Shown here: positions 1-5,201 of the stretch, piece after piece
Position numbering within the stretch: the first letter of the stretch is position 1
Layout of the letters: every line of letters begins with the position of its first letter
DNA from: Kiritimatiellia bacterium
GTDB taxonomy: Bacteria; Verrucomicrobiota; Kiritimatiellia; CAIQIC01; Lenti-01
Direction of reading: 5' to 3'
Length of the DNA: 7,006 nucleotides
Assembly (NCBI GenBank): GCA_018432565.1
Contig: JAHDSS010000112.1
Span: forward strand, 1 to 7,006
Translations under genes and position numbers: made by a program
Notes under the pieces: model-generated
Databases searched by the model: none
Seen by the model: the letters and a program-made list of their open reading frames with translations, nothing else
Told to the model about the DNA's origin: nothing

Positions 1-384
1 ATCACCGAAACCACCGGCACCCAGATCGACATCGACGACGACAACTCCGGGAAGGTCTCCATCTTCTCCAACAACAAGGACAACCTGGAGGCGGCGCTGC
101 GCGAAGTGGAAGCCCTCACCGCGGAAGCCGAGGTGGGCAAGATCTACCGCGCCACCGTCACCGGCATCAAGGACTTCGGCTGCTTCGCCGAATTCCTGCC
201 CGGCCAGGAAGGCCTCGTCCACATCAGCGAACTCGCCGACTTCCGCGTCAACCGCACGGATGACGTCGTGAAGATGGGCGAAGAGATCTGGGTCAAGGTC
301 CTGTCTGTCGAGGACAACGGCAAGGTCCGCCTCTCCCGCAAGGCCGCCATGGCCGAAAAGGGCGAGGACAGCCGCCGCGAATAA
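1..384 (+). CDS. pnp: Polynucleotide phosphorylase, C-terminal fragment (KH + S1 domains)
   Basis: This is the last 127 codons of a gene that starts before the window; the frame is open from base 1 and stops at TAA 382-384. Visible residues 1-42 look like the end of a type I KH domain ([14 protein letters not shown], then KVSIFS and a helix with [11 protein letters not shown]). Residues about 47-113 form an S1 RNA-binding domain: [20 protein letters not shown], then [23 protein letters not shown] and KVRLSRKAA. The order KH then S1 followed directly by a short charged tail is typical of PNPase, the phosphorolytic 3'-5' exoribonuclease of the RNA degradosome. The two catalytic RNase PH domains would lie upstream and are not seen. 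A ribosomal-protein-S1-like protein is less likely because only one S1 repeat follows the KH domain. A terminator follows 35 bases after the stop, so pnp is probably the last gene of its transcript. Confidence 0.93.
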   Translation: MTETTGTQIDIDDDNSGKVSIFSNNKDNLEAALREVEALTAEAEVGKIYRATVTGIKDFGCFAEFLPGQEGLVHISELADFRVNRTDDVVKMGEEIWVKVLSVEDNGKVRLSRKAAMAEKGEDSRRE

Positions 385-419
385 CCCCCCTCCCGGCGAA
401 AGGCTCGCGGAGCGGCACC

Positions 420-442
420 GGCCGCCCTGCGGGCCTTTTTTT
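420..442 (+). terminator. Rho-independent terminator after pnp
   Basis: A short G+C-only hairpin is followed at once by seven T residues (436-442). It can form as GGCC 420-423 with GGCC 432-435, or as GCCC 424-427 with GGGC 431-434. The position, 35 bases after the pnp stop, fits transcript release for pnp. The stem is short (4 bp in either fold), which lowers certainty. Confidence 0.7.
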
Positions 443-487
443 CACCCCGCGGCGCACCGGCTCGGGCGTTCTCCGGACCGGGGCCTT

Positions 488-551
488 GTAGCGCGGGGCT
501 CCCGTCCCGCGCGGATCCTGCCCATCGCACGCGACAGGAGCCGCGTGCCAC
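488..551 (+). repeat. REP/BIME-like palindromic repeat, copy 1
   Basis: Two adjacent hairpins lie in inverted orientation. The first is the head GTAG (488-491) with stem GCGCGGG 491-497 / CCCGCGC 506-512. The second has stem GCACGCG 527-533 / CGCGTGC 542-548 and ends in CCAC 548-551, which is GTGG on the other strand. The 27-base left arm (488-514) and the reverse complement of the right arm (525-551) align without gaps with 20 of 27 identical bases, so the element is a palindrome of palindromes. The 14-base centre 512-525 is unstructured. A GTRG head directly before a GC-rich palindrome is the described layout of REP sequences recognised by REP-associated tyrosine transposases (RAYTs), and two inverted REPs make a BIME. 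No RAYT gene is in this window. A second copy lies inverted at 2504-2566. Confidence 0.75.
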
Positions 552-672
552 AAAGGCAAGCCATTACGTCCTGATGACGCCAAGGGTGCACCCAATCGCA
601 GATGCGGCCTCCGGAACGGGGCTTCGCTCTGTCTCCTTGCGCCGCGTCCCCGTCCGGAGGTATCCTGGGGAC

Positions 673-870
673 ATGCGCATTGATCCTCATGGCAAGTTCC
701 CCGTGCGAGAATGCCCCGGCTGCGGCATGGAGGTCCCCTCCAACGAGAACCGCTGCCCCATCTGCGGCTACGAGTTCCCCGTCCGCGGCACCCTCCACCG
801 CCACCTGTGGTGGATCGCCCTGATCCTTCTCGCCCTGCTGCTCCTTCCCCTGCTCCGCGCCCTGCGGTGA
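673..870 (+). CDS. Small zinc-ribbon, single-span membrane protein
   Basis: A 65-residue protein of unknown function. A zinc-ribbon knuckle pair is clear: CPGC at residues 14-17 and CPIC at 28-31, ten residues apart, each followed by G, so four cysteines can hold one Zn(II). Residues 46-63 (WWIALILLALLLLPLLRA) form one transmembrane helix ending in Arg-rich residues, so the ribbon probably faces the cytoplasm. I chose ATG 673 because GGAGG at 656-660 precedes it (12-base gap, rather long) and the conserved-looking residues begin soon after. The frame is open back to 574, but the upstream residues look like noncoding sequence. It stands alone between the pnp terminator and the convergent apgM-like gene. 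Zinc-ribbon plus one helix is common in small bacterial proteins and does not reveal the role. Confidence 0.75.
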   Translation: MRIDPHGKFPVRECPGCGMEVPSNENRCPICGYEFPVRGTLHRHLWWIALILLALLLLPLLRALR

Positions 871-942
871 AACCCCTCGCGTGTGGATTCCCCTCCCGTC
901 CGTCCCCCGCCGCCGCGGACAGATCCGTGACATGAAAGGTGG

Positions 943-986
943 TTCATTTGTTGCAACAAGTGAATTCACTTGTTGCAACAATTGAA
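943..986. repeat. Long AT-rich palindrome in a convergent intergenic space
   Basis: Bases 948-981 are a perfect 34-bp palindrome centred on GAATTC (962-967). It extends to 943-986 with a single mismatched pair (947/982). It is composite: two copies of the 12-bp palindrome TTGTTGCAACAA (948-959 and 970-981) flank the 10-bp palindrome GTGAATTCAC (960-969). The two 12-mers are centred 22 bp apart, about two helical turns. Just outside, GGTT at 941-944 and AACC at 986-989 would pair with a one-base bulge. It could be a paired operator for a cooperative dimeric regulator, a cruciform, a site-specific recombination or maturation site, or an RNA hairpin between convergent genes. There is no T-run on either side, so a standard terminator is not supported. 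Confidence 0.85.
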
Positions 987-1052
987 ACCGGAAAAACGCA
1001 TGATCCGGATTCGGGTCTGGATTGAATCCCCCTGCTCCCGACAGGGCTTCCG

Positions 1053-2258
1053 TCAGCCCGGTTGCAGCAGGTCCGTGATCAGGTCGCACACCAGCGGGAG
1101 CGGTTCTTCCGCCGGAATGAACTCGTCGAACGCCGCCGCCCGGTCGGGGACGTCGGGCCCCAGCGGACCGTCCACCCACGCGAAGGGCACCGGATCGGAC
1201 GTGTGGCCTCGCCTGGCCACCGGAGTGCGGTGGTCGGTGCAGACGATCAGCCGGTAGGGATCCCCCGCCGCCTCCAGCGCCGCCCAGACCGGCGCCACCA
1301 CCCGGTGATCGAAATTCCCGATTGCACGCGCCTTTTCTTCGGCCAGGCCCTTGTGCCCGCACTCGTCCGGCGCCTCCACGTGCACATAGACGAAATCCGA
1401 CCGGCGCAGGCAGTCAATGGCCGCCTGGGCCTTGCCGTGATAGTCGGTATCAATCCATCCGGTGGCCCCCGGCACCCGGATCACTTCGAGCCCGCAGAGT
1501 TCGGCCAGCCCGCGCACGAGATCCACGGCCGTGATCACCCCGCCGCGCAGCCCGTAGCGTTCGGCGTAGGGCTGCAGCGACATCGCCTTGCCGTGGCCCC
1601 ACAGCCAGATCTGGGTGGCGGGCCGCAGGCCGTTGTCCCGCCGCGCCCGGTTGACCGGGTGGTCCGCGAACACGCGGCGCGACAGTTCCATCAGCTCGCG
1701 CGCCTCCTCGGCGCGGGGCCCCAGCGGCAGATGATCGGCCACGGGCTTTCCGGAAATCTCGTGCGGGGGGGTCAGGGCCAGTTTCTGGGGGCCATCGCGC
1801 CAGATCAGCAGGTGGCGGTAGCTCACCCCGCCGTGAAAGCGCACCCCGGGTCGCGTGACCGCCTCGTTCAGCGCGGCGATCAGGTCATGGGCCTCGGCGC
1901 TGGAAATGTCGCCGGAGGAATAATCCAGCATCCGGTCTTCCTCGACCGTGACCAGGTTGGTGCGGAAAGCGACATCGCCGGGGTCGAGGGGGATCCGCGC
2001 ACCGGCGGCTTCGATGGCCGCCCGCCCGGTGTAATTTTCCCGGGCGTTGTAGCCCAGCAGTCCCATGTTCGCCACGTCGCTGCCCGGCGCCAGGCCTTCC
2101 GGCACGGTATGCACCAGCCGGACCTGTCCCAGCCCCGCCACGCGGCGAATGGACGGAATGTCCGCCGCCTGCAGCGGGGTCCGGCCGCCCAGCGCTTCCA
2201 CGGGCTCGTCGCCCATGCCGTCGCCCACCAGTACCGCGATTTTCCGTTTTGCGCTCAT
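1053..2258 (-). CDS. apgM: ApgM-type cofactor-independent phosphoglycerate mutase (or related proposed homoserine kinase)
   Basis: The product has 401 residues, the usual length of the archaeal-type 2,3-bisphosphoglycerate-independent mutase family within the alkaline phosphatase superfamily, cytoplasmic. Metal and catalytic positions are visible: VGDGMGD with D13; the likely phosphorylated serine S60 in PGSDVANMGLLGY; D298 and H302 in EAPDECGH; D342-H343 in CTDH; H352 in RGHTSDPVPF. The enzyme interconverts 3- and 2-phosphoglycerate through a phosphoserine intermediate using two divalent metals. A bacterial branch of the same family has been proposed to be a homoserine kinase in genomes lacking thrB, and motifs alone do not separate the two; no threonine genes are nearby. 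ATG 2258 was chosen because MSAKRKIAVLVGDG is the family-like start. Further upstream the frame runs through repeat DNA. No good Shine-Dalgarno is seen. It converges on the zinc-ribbon gene. Confidence 0.85.
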   Translation of the reverse strand: MSAKRKIAVLVGDGMGDEPVEALGGRTPLQAADIPSIRRVAGLGQVRLVHTVPEGLAPGSDVANMGLLGYNARENYTGRAAIEAAGARIPLDPGDVAFRTNLVTVEEDRMLDYSSGDISSAEAHDLIAALNEAVTRPGVRFHGGVSYRHLLIWRDGPQKLALTPPHEISGKPVADHLPLGPRAEEARELMELSRRVFADHPVNRARRDNGLRPATQIWLWGHGKAMSLQPYAERYGLRGGVITAVDLVRGLAELCGLEVIRVPGATGWIDTDYHGKAQAAIDCLRRSDFVYVHVEAPDECGHKGLAEEKARAIGNFDHRVVAPVWAALEAAGDPYRLIVCTDHRTPVARRGHTSDPVPFAWVDGPLGPDVPDRAAAFDEFIPAEEPLPLVCDLITDLLQPG

Positions 2259-2379
2259 CGAAGGCCCAACGTACCCGAGACGCCCCCGGAAATCAACTGG
2301 AGTCCGTCCTCGCCCACGTGGCGGATGCACCTGCGGTTCGGTGCCCGCCCAGGTCATATGGAGCGGGGGCGCGCAGCGC

Positions 2380-2470
2380 CGGAGTCGAAATAACTTGTCC
2401 CGCCACCGCGGGATCTCGGCTCCATCCCAAAGGCAGGCCTGCGGGACCCAGCCGAGATCCCTCGACTCCG
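2380..2470. repeat. Nested inverted-repeat element (possible MITE/REP-class repeat)
   Basis: Outer arms CGGAGTCGA 2380-2388 and TCGACTCCG 2462-2470 are perfect complements, and so are inner arms GGGATCTCGGCT 2410-2421 and AGCCGAGATCCC 2450-2461. On the right the two arms abut. On the left they are split by 21 bases containing a third hairpin, TCCCGC 2398-2403 / GCGGGA 2408-2413, which overlaps and competes with the inner stem. Further in, TCCC 2425-2428 pairs with GGGA 2443-2446 around the palindrome GCAGGCCTGC 2433-2442. The flank CTCGACTCCGCTCGGGATGA (2461-2480) resembles a repeat seen between genes in many environmental bacteria, whose spurious translations read like HPERSRGI; this is recall, not a search. 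Confidence 0.7.
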
Positions 2471-2503
2471 CTCGGGATGACAATCATACAGCCGATTGCC
2501 TTC

Positions 2504-2566
2504 GTGGCACGCGGCTCCTGTCGCGTGCGGTTGGTTGAATCCGCGCGGGACGGAGCCCCGCGCTAC
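2504..2566 (-). repeat. REP/BIME-like palindromic repeat, copy 2 (inverted)
   Basis: On the minus strand this copies 488-551. The GTAG head is the complement of CTAC 2563-2566. One stem is GCGCGGG 2543-2549 with CCCGCGC 2557-2563; the other is GCACGCG 2507-2513 with CGCGTGC 2522-2528, preceded by GTGG 2504-2507. The stems and the eight-base loop of the second hairpin match copy 1 exactly. The first loop is one base shorter, and only the 14-base centre (2529-2542) is largely different. Similarity extends a few bases past the element (TTGCC at 2496-2500 matches GGCAA at 555-559). Conserved stems with a drifting spacer suggest that structure is what is kept. Confidence 0.75.
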
Positions 2567-2596
2567 GGAGGCCAATTCTGACGACCACCGCCAGAC

Positions 2597-2693
2597 AATA
2601 CCACGCCATGCTGGCGGCCCATTTTCCACGCCATGGAAAAATTTTCCGCGGATTTTCCACGCCATGGAAAACTTTTTTCCACAGCATGGAAAA
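2597..2693. repeat. Array of TTTTCCA-N5-TGGAAAA dyads
   Basis: Three dyads have perfect 7-bp arms TTTTCCA and TGGAAAA around five bases: 2622-2640 (centre CGCCA), 2653-2671 (CGCCA) and 2675-2693 (CAGCA). A half site TTTTCC lies at 2642-2647, and a degenerate fourth unit sharing CCACGCCATG lies at 2601-2610. Dyad centres are at 2631, 2662 and 2684, i.e. 31 and 22 bp apart, close to three and two helical turns. This AT-rich island stands out from the GC-rich surroundings. It follows the exonuclease gene and lies about 360 bp upstream of apgM in the minus direction. It may be a regulatory binding array or a dispersed intergenic repeat. I have an uncertain recollection of similar short TTTCCA/TGGAAA repeats between genes in Kiritimatiellota-like genomes. 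Confidence 0.75.
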
Positions 2694-2720
2694 TCAGAGG
2701 GTGGCCAACGGGGGGCGGGG

Positions 2721-3305
2721 TCAGCAAAGGCCGTGGGCCAGGGCTTCGATGCTGACCTCCTGCCAGCCGGGCAGGGCGAGGCAGTGTTCGAGGATCAGGG
2801 CGCTGGCGAAGGCGTCGAACAGGGCGTCATGCCAGTCGCGGCCCGGGCACAGCGCGCGCGCCCGCTCCGCGATGCCCAGGGCCTCGGCCACTTCGCGCAG
2901 CGAATGCCCTTCGAGATCCGGCCGCACCCGCCGGGCCAGCCGCAGCGTGTCCACCCAGGGGCCCAGCCGGTGCAGGGGGGCGGCCCGGCAGAGGAACTTG
3001 CGCTCGGTGCCGATATTGTGCGCGGCCAGCGGACGGCCTTCCAGCCAGGGCTTCCACACCGGCCACAGGTCGGGCAGGGCCGGAGCGGAGGCCAGCACTT
3101 CGCGGAGATCCGCATGGCGTCCCGGCGCATACGGATTGAACGGACGGCCCGCGGCCACGCGCAGGTAGCTTTCGTGGAAACGCCCGGTCACGCGCCCCTC
3201 CCGCATCTCCACCATGCCCACCTGCCACGGTTCGTCGGGAAGCCCCTGCACCGCGCCTGTGGACTCGAAATCAAGCGCGGTCAGGATGGCCTCGCGCGCC
3301 TTCAT
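2721..3305 (-). CDS. DnaQ-fold (DEDDh) 3'-5' exonuclease family protein
   Basis: The product has 194 residues, a single exonuclease domain of the RNase T / Pol III epsilon superfamily with no extra domain. Exo I is LDFEST with D12 and E14. Exo II is AHNIGTERKFL at 95-105. Exo III is DWHDALFDA with H159 and D164 in the expected H-x4-D spacing. Such enzymes remove 3' nucleotides from DNA or RNA using two divalent metals. The Exo II acidic residue, usually Asp in HNxxFD, is Glu here (E101), which may weaken or retune metal binding. ATG 3305 overlaps the pepF stop as ATGA, indicating translational coupling. GGAGG is only one base upstream of the ATG, and the next in-frame Met (residue 31) would delete Exo I, so this start is favoured. 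The in vivo substrate is unknown; it need not be the replicative proofreading subunit. Confidence 0.85.
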   Translation of the reverse strand: MKAREAILTALDFESTGAVQGLPDEPWQVGMVEMREGRVTGRFHESYLRVAAGRPFNPYAPGRHADLREVLASAPALPDLWPVWKPWLEGRPLAAHNIGTERKFLCRAAPLHRLGPWVDTLRLARRVRPDLEGHSLREVAEALGIAERARALCPGRDWHDALFDAFASALILEHCLALPGWQEVSIEALAHGLC

Positions 3306-5110
3306 GCCTCCGGGACCGCCAGCGCGGTCTCCAGTTCGCCGAGAACCCCGCCGAATTCGGCAAAGGCCTCGCGCAGCACCCCGGCATCGCGCAGGTCCAC
3401 GCCGGCCGCCGCCACGGCCTCGAGGGGATCCCGGCTCCCCCCGGACCGCAGCAGGCCCAGATAGGCATCCACGCCCTCCCCCGCCCGCAGGCGGCGGGCG
3501 AAAACCAGCGCCGCGCAAAAGCTCGTGGCGTACTTGTACACGTAGAAATCGTAATAGAAGTGCGGGATTCGGGCCCATTCGAAGGCAATGGCCTCATGGG
3601 CCGTTAACCCGGGTCCGTAATACGTTTGGTTCAGTTCGTAATACTTCTCGCAGAGGAATTCGGCGGTCAGCGGCGTGCCCTCATCCTCCCATCGGTGCAG
3701 GTCGCGTTCAAATTCGGCGAACATCGTCTGGCGAAACACGGTGCCCTTGAAGGAATCGCAGAGATGATTGAGCAGGTGGGTCCGCAGCGCGGGCGCCGGA
3801 TTCCGCCCGAGCAACTGATGGGTCAGCAGCAGTTCGTTGACGGTGGAGGCGATTTCGGCCAGGAAAATCGGGTAGTGCGCCATGCGGTGGGGCTGGGCGC
3901 GGTTGGCTAGCCAGGTATGCAGGGAATGCCCCAGTTCGTGCGCCAGCGTGAACGCGTCGTCGAGCCGGTCGTGGTGGTTCAGCAGCAGATAGGGAGGGCT
4001 GTCGTAGCATCCGCTGGAATATGCGCCCGAGCGCTTGCCCTTGTTCTCCCGCCAGTCAATCCAGCGCGCGGTGAAGGCGGTCTCCAGCGCCGCGCCGTAT
4101 TCCTCCCCCAGCGGGCGGCAGGCCTCCCGCACCCAGTCGCGGGCTTCCTCCATCGGCACGTCCACGGCGCAGGAGGGCACCAGCGGCGCGTAGAGATCGT
4201 ACATGTCCAGGTCCGCCAGCCCCAGCGCCCGTTGGCGCACGGCGAGATAGCGGTGAAACAGCGGCAGCGCCTCGCGCGTCGCGTCAACCAATCCGTTGTA
4301 CACCGCCACGGGCACCTGATCGTCGAACAGCGCCGCCTCGAGGGCGGACGGAAAATGACGGACATCGGCCATGTACGCGTGGGCCTTGACCGTGGAGGAG
4401 AGGGTCGAAGCCAGGGTGTTCTTCCACTTTCCGTAGGTGGTCAGCAGCGTCTCGAAGGCCGCCCGGCGCACGTCCCGCTCCGGATGCTCCAGATACGTGC
4501 GATAGGTCCCTTCCGTCAGCGGCAGCGTTTCCCCGCCCGGCCCCGGAATGTCCGGAAACGACAGATCGGCATTGGTCAGCAGGCTGTAGGTCTGTTCGGA
4601 GGCGGACAGCACCTCCGAGCCGCGCGCCAGCAGGGTCTCCTCCGAGGCGGACAGCACGTGCGGCTTGTTGCGCAGCACCTTCTGCAGCGTGCGGCGGCTG
4701 TCGGCCAGCCGCGGATCCTCCATCCAGGCGCGCAGTTCCTCTTCCGGATGCGACAGCAGCTCGGGCGTGATCCAGGCGCAGGCCGCGGCCAGCTCGGCGT
4801 AGCGGGCGCGGATGCGCGCCTCGCGGGCCTGATGGCCGTTGTCCGCCGTGTTCTCGTCGTGCCGCAGATGGGCGTAGGTGTGCAGGCGTTCCAGCAGGCG
4901 GTCGAGCGTCGTCTCCGCCGCCATCAGCCGCGCCACGGCTTCGGCGGAATCGAGCTTCCCCTGCAGGGCCAGCACCGGCGCGGCCACCTCGTCGAGCCGC
5001 GCAAAATCCGCCTCCCACGCCTCCGCGGCGGCATACAGCGGCGACAGGTCCCACGTCAGGGCTTCGGGCACTTCGCTGCGGACGGGAATGGGCTTGGGGG
5101 TGGAATTCAT
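3302..5110 (-). CDS. pepF: Oligoendopeptidase F family zinc metallopeptidase (M3B)
   Basis: The product has 602 residues, the normal length for M3B oligoendopeptidases, cytoplasmic, hydrolysing short peptides. The zinc site is clear: HELGH at 391-395 gives H391, E392 and H395, and the third ligand is E419 in FLAEIAST, 28 residues after H391. The substrate-closing segments are present: GAYSSGCYDSPPYLLLN at 362-378 and the aromatic IPHFYYDFYVYKYATS at 515-530 with H517 and Y520/Y523. The N-terminal helical domain covers about 20-200. No signal peptide is seen. ATG 5110 (MNSTPKP) is preferred over a TTG 36 bases upstream whose extra residues look noncoding; the Shine-Dalgarno is weak. The stop overlaps the exonuclease start by 4 bp. 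The family is well known for peptide turnover; its pairing with an exonuclease gene has no obvious biochemical logic. Confidence 0.93.
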   Translation of the reverse strand: MNSTPKPIPVRSEVPEALTWDLSPLYAAAEAWEADFARLDEVAAPVLALQGKLDSAEAVARLMAAETTLDRLLERLHTYAHLRHDENTADNGHQAREARIRARYAELAAACAWITPELLSHPEEELRAWMEDPRLADSRRTLQKVLRNKPHVLSASEETLLARGSEVLSASEQTYSLLTNADLSFPDIPGPGGETLPLTEGTYRTYLEHPERDVRRAAFETLLTTYGKWKNTLASTLSSTVKAHAYMADVRHFPSALEAALFDDQVPVAVYNGLVDATREALPLFHRYLAVRQRALGLADLDMYDLYAPLVPSCAVDVPMEEARDWVREACRPLGEEYGAALETAFTARWIDWRENKGKRSGAYSSGCYDSPPYLLLNHHDRLDDAFTLAHELGHSLHTWLANRAQPHRMAHYPIFLAEIASTVNELLLTHQLLGRNPAPALRTHLLNHLCDSFKGTVFRQTMFAEFERDLHRWEDEGTPLTAEFLCEKYYELNQTYYGPGLTAHEAIAFEWARIPHFYYDFYVYKYATSFCAALVFARRLRAGEGVDAYLGLLRSGGSRDPLEAVAAAGVDLRDAGVLREAFAEFGGVLGELETALAVPEA

Positions 5111-5201
5111 GCGCCCTACCGTCCATGATACCGCCGCCGGAATCAAGCGCAGACATCTTCCGCATTGGATTCCGCCCCGGTTCTGGCATACGGTTCAGGC
5201 C
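5111..5201. promoter_or_regulatory. Divergent spacer expected to hold both promoters
   Basis: The 91 bp between the divergent pepF and AsmA-like genes must carry start signals for both, but the matches are poor. For the plus strand, TTGGAT 5165-5170 and CATACG 5187-5192 are spaced 16 bp and only weakly resemble sigma-70 boxes. For the minus strand, TATCAT lies about 20 bases from the pepF ATG without a good upstream partner. The location is supported by gene arrangement; the individual boxes are guesses. Confidence 0.3.

Larger units (their letters stand above)
2259..2720. other. 462-bp gene-free stretch filled with repeats, upstream of apgM
   Basis: No convincing gene lies here on either strand; all open frames run through palindromic repeats. 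From the apgM side: 2259-2379 is plain unique-looking sequence that must hold the apgM leader, where I see no clear promoter; 2380-2470 is a nested inverted-repeat element; 2504-2566 is an inverted copy of the REP/BIME-like repeat; 2597-2693 is a phased array of TTTTCCA/TGGAAAA dyads; 2694-2720 is a short G-rich trailer of the exonuclease gene. The stretch separates apgM from the exonuclease gene, so the two are probably separate transcripts. Confidence 0.7.

Noticed and set aside
574..672. N-terminal extension of the zinc-ribbon protein
   Set aside because: The extra 33 residues show no protein-like character, and a Shine-Dalgarno-like GGAGG precedes ATG 673.
943..986. Bidirectional intrinsic terminator
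   Set aside because: The arms are AT-rich and no T-run follows on either strand, so the standard form is not met. RNA hairpin effects remain possible and are listed under findings.
988..1046. Terminator for apgM on the minus strand
   Set aside because: Only weak hairpins (CCGGA/TCCGG 988-1008, GGATTC/GAATCC 1007-1029, CCCTG/CAGGG 1030-1046) are seen, and the one T-run (complement of 992-996) is about ten bases from a stem. This is too weak to call.
1062..2393. Long plus-strand open frame opposite the apgM gene
   Set aside because: It lies antisense to a gene with complete family motifs. Its composition (rich in H, R, Q, G, P) is typical of an antisense frame in GC-rich DNA.
2259..2483. N-terminal extension of the apgM gene by 75 codons
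   Set aside because: The added residues translate the nested palindromic repeat, and the family start lies at 2258.
488..2566. Composite transposon bounded by inverted repeats
   Set aside because: No transposase gene or target-site duplication was seen, and the enclosed genes look like ordinary chromosomal genes.
2597..2693. CRISPR array
   Set aside because: The repeats are short dyads (19 bp) with gaps of about 3-12 bp and no spacers of 30-40 bp; no cas gene is present.
4588..4654. Internal LSASE repeat in PepF (residues 153-158 and 168-173)
   Set aside because: Short similarity 15 residues apart in a helical region where the family often has related acidic segments; not a meaningful duplication.
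3917..5128. 403-codon plus-strand open frame opposite pepF
   Set aside because: Antisense shadow of a well-supported metallopeptidase gene; no domain-like segments are seen.
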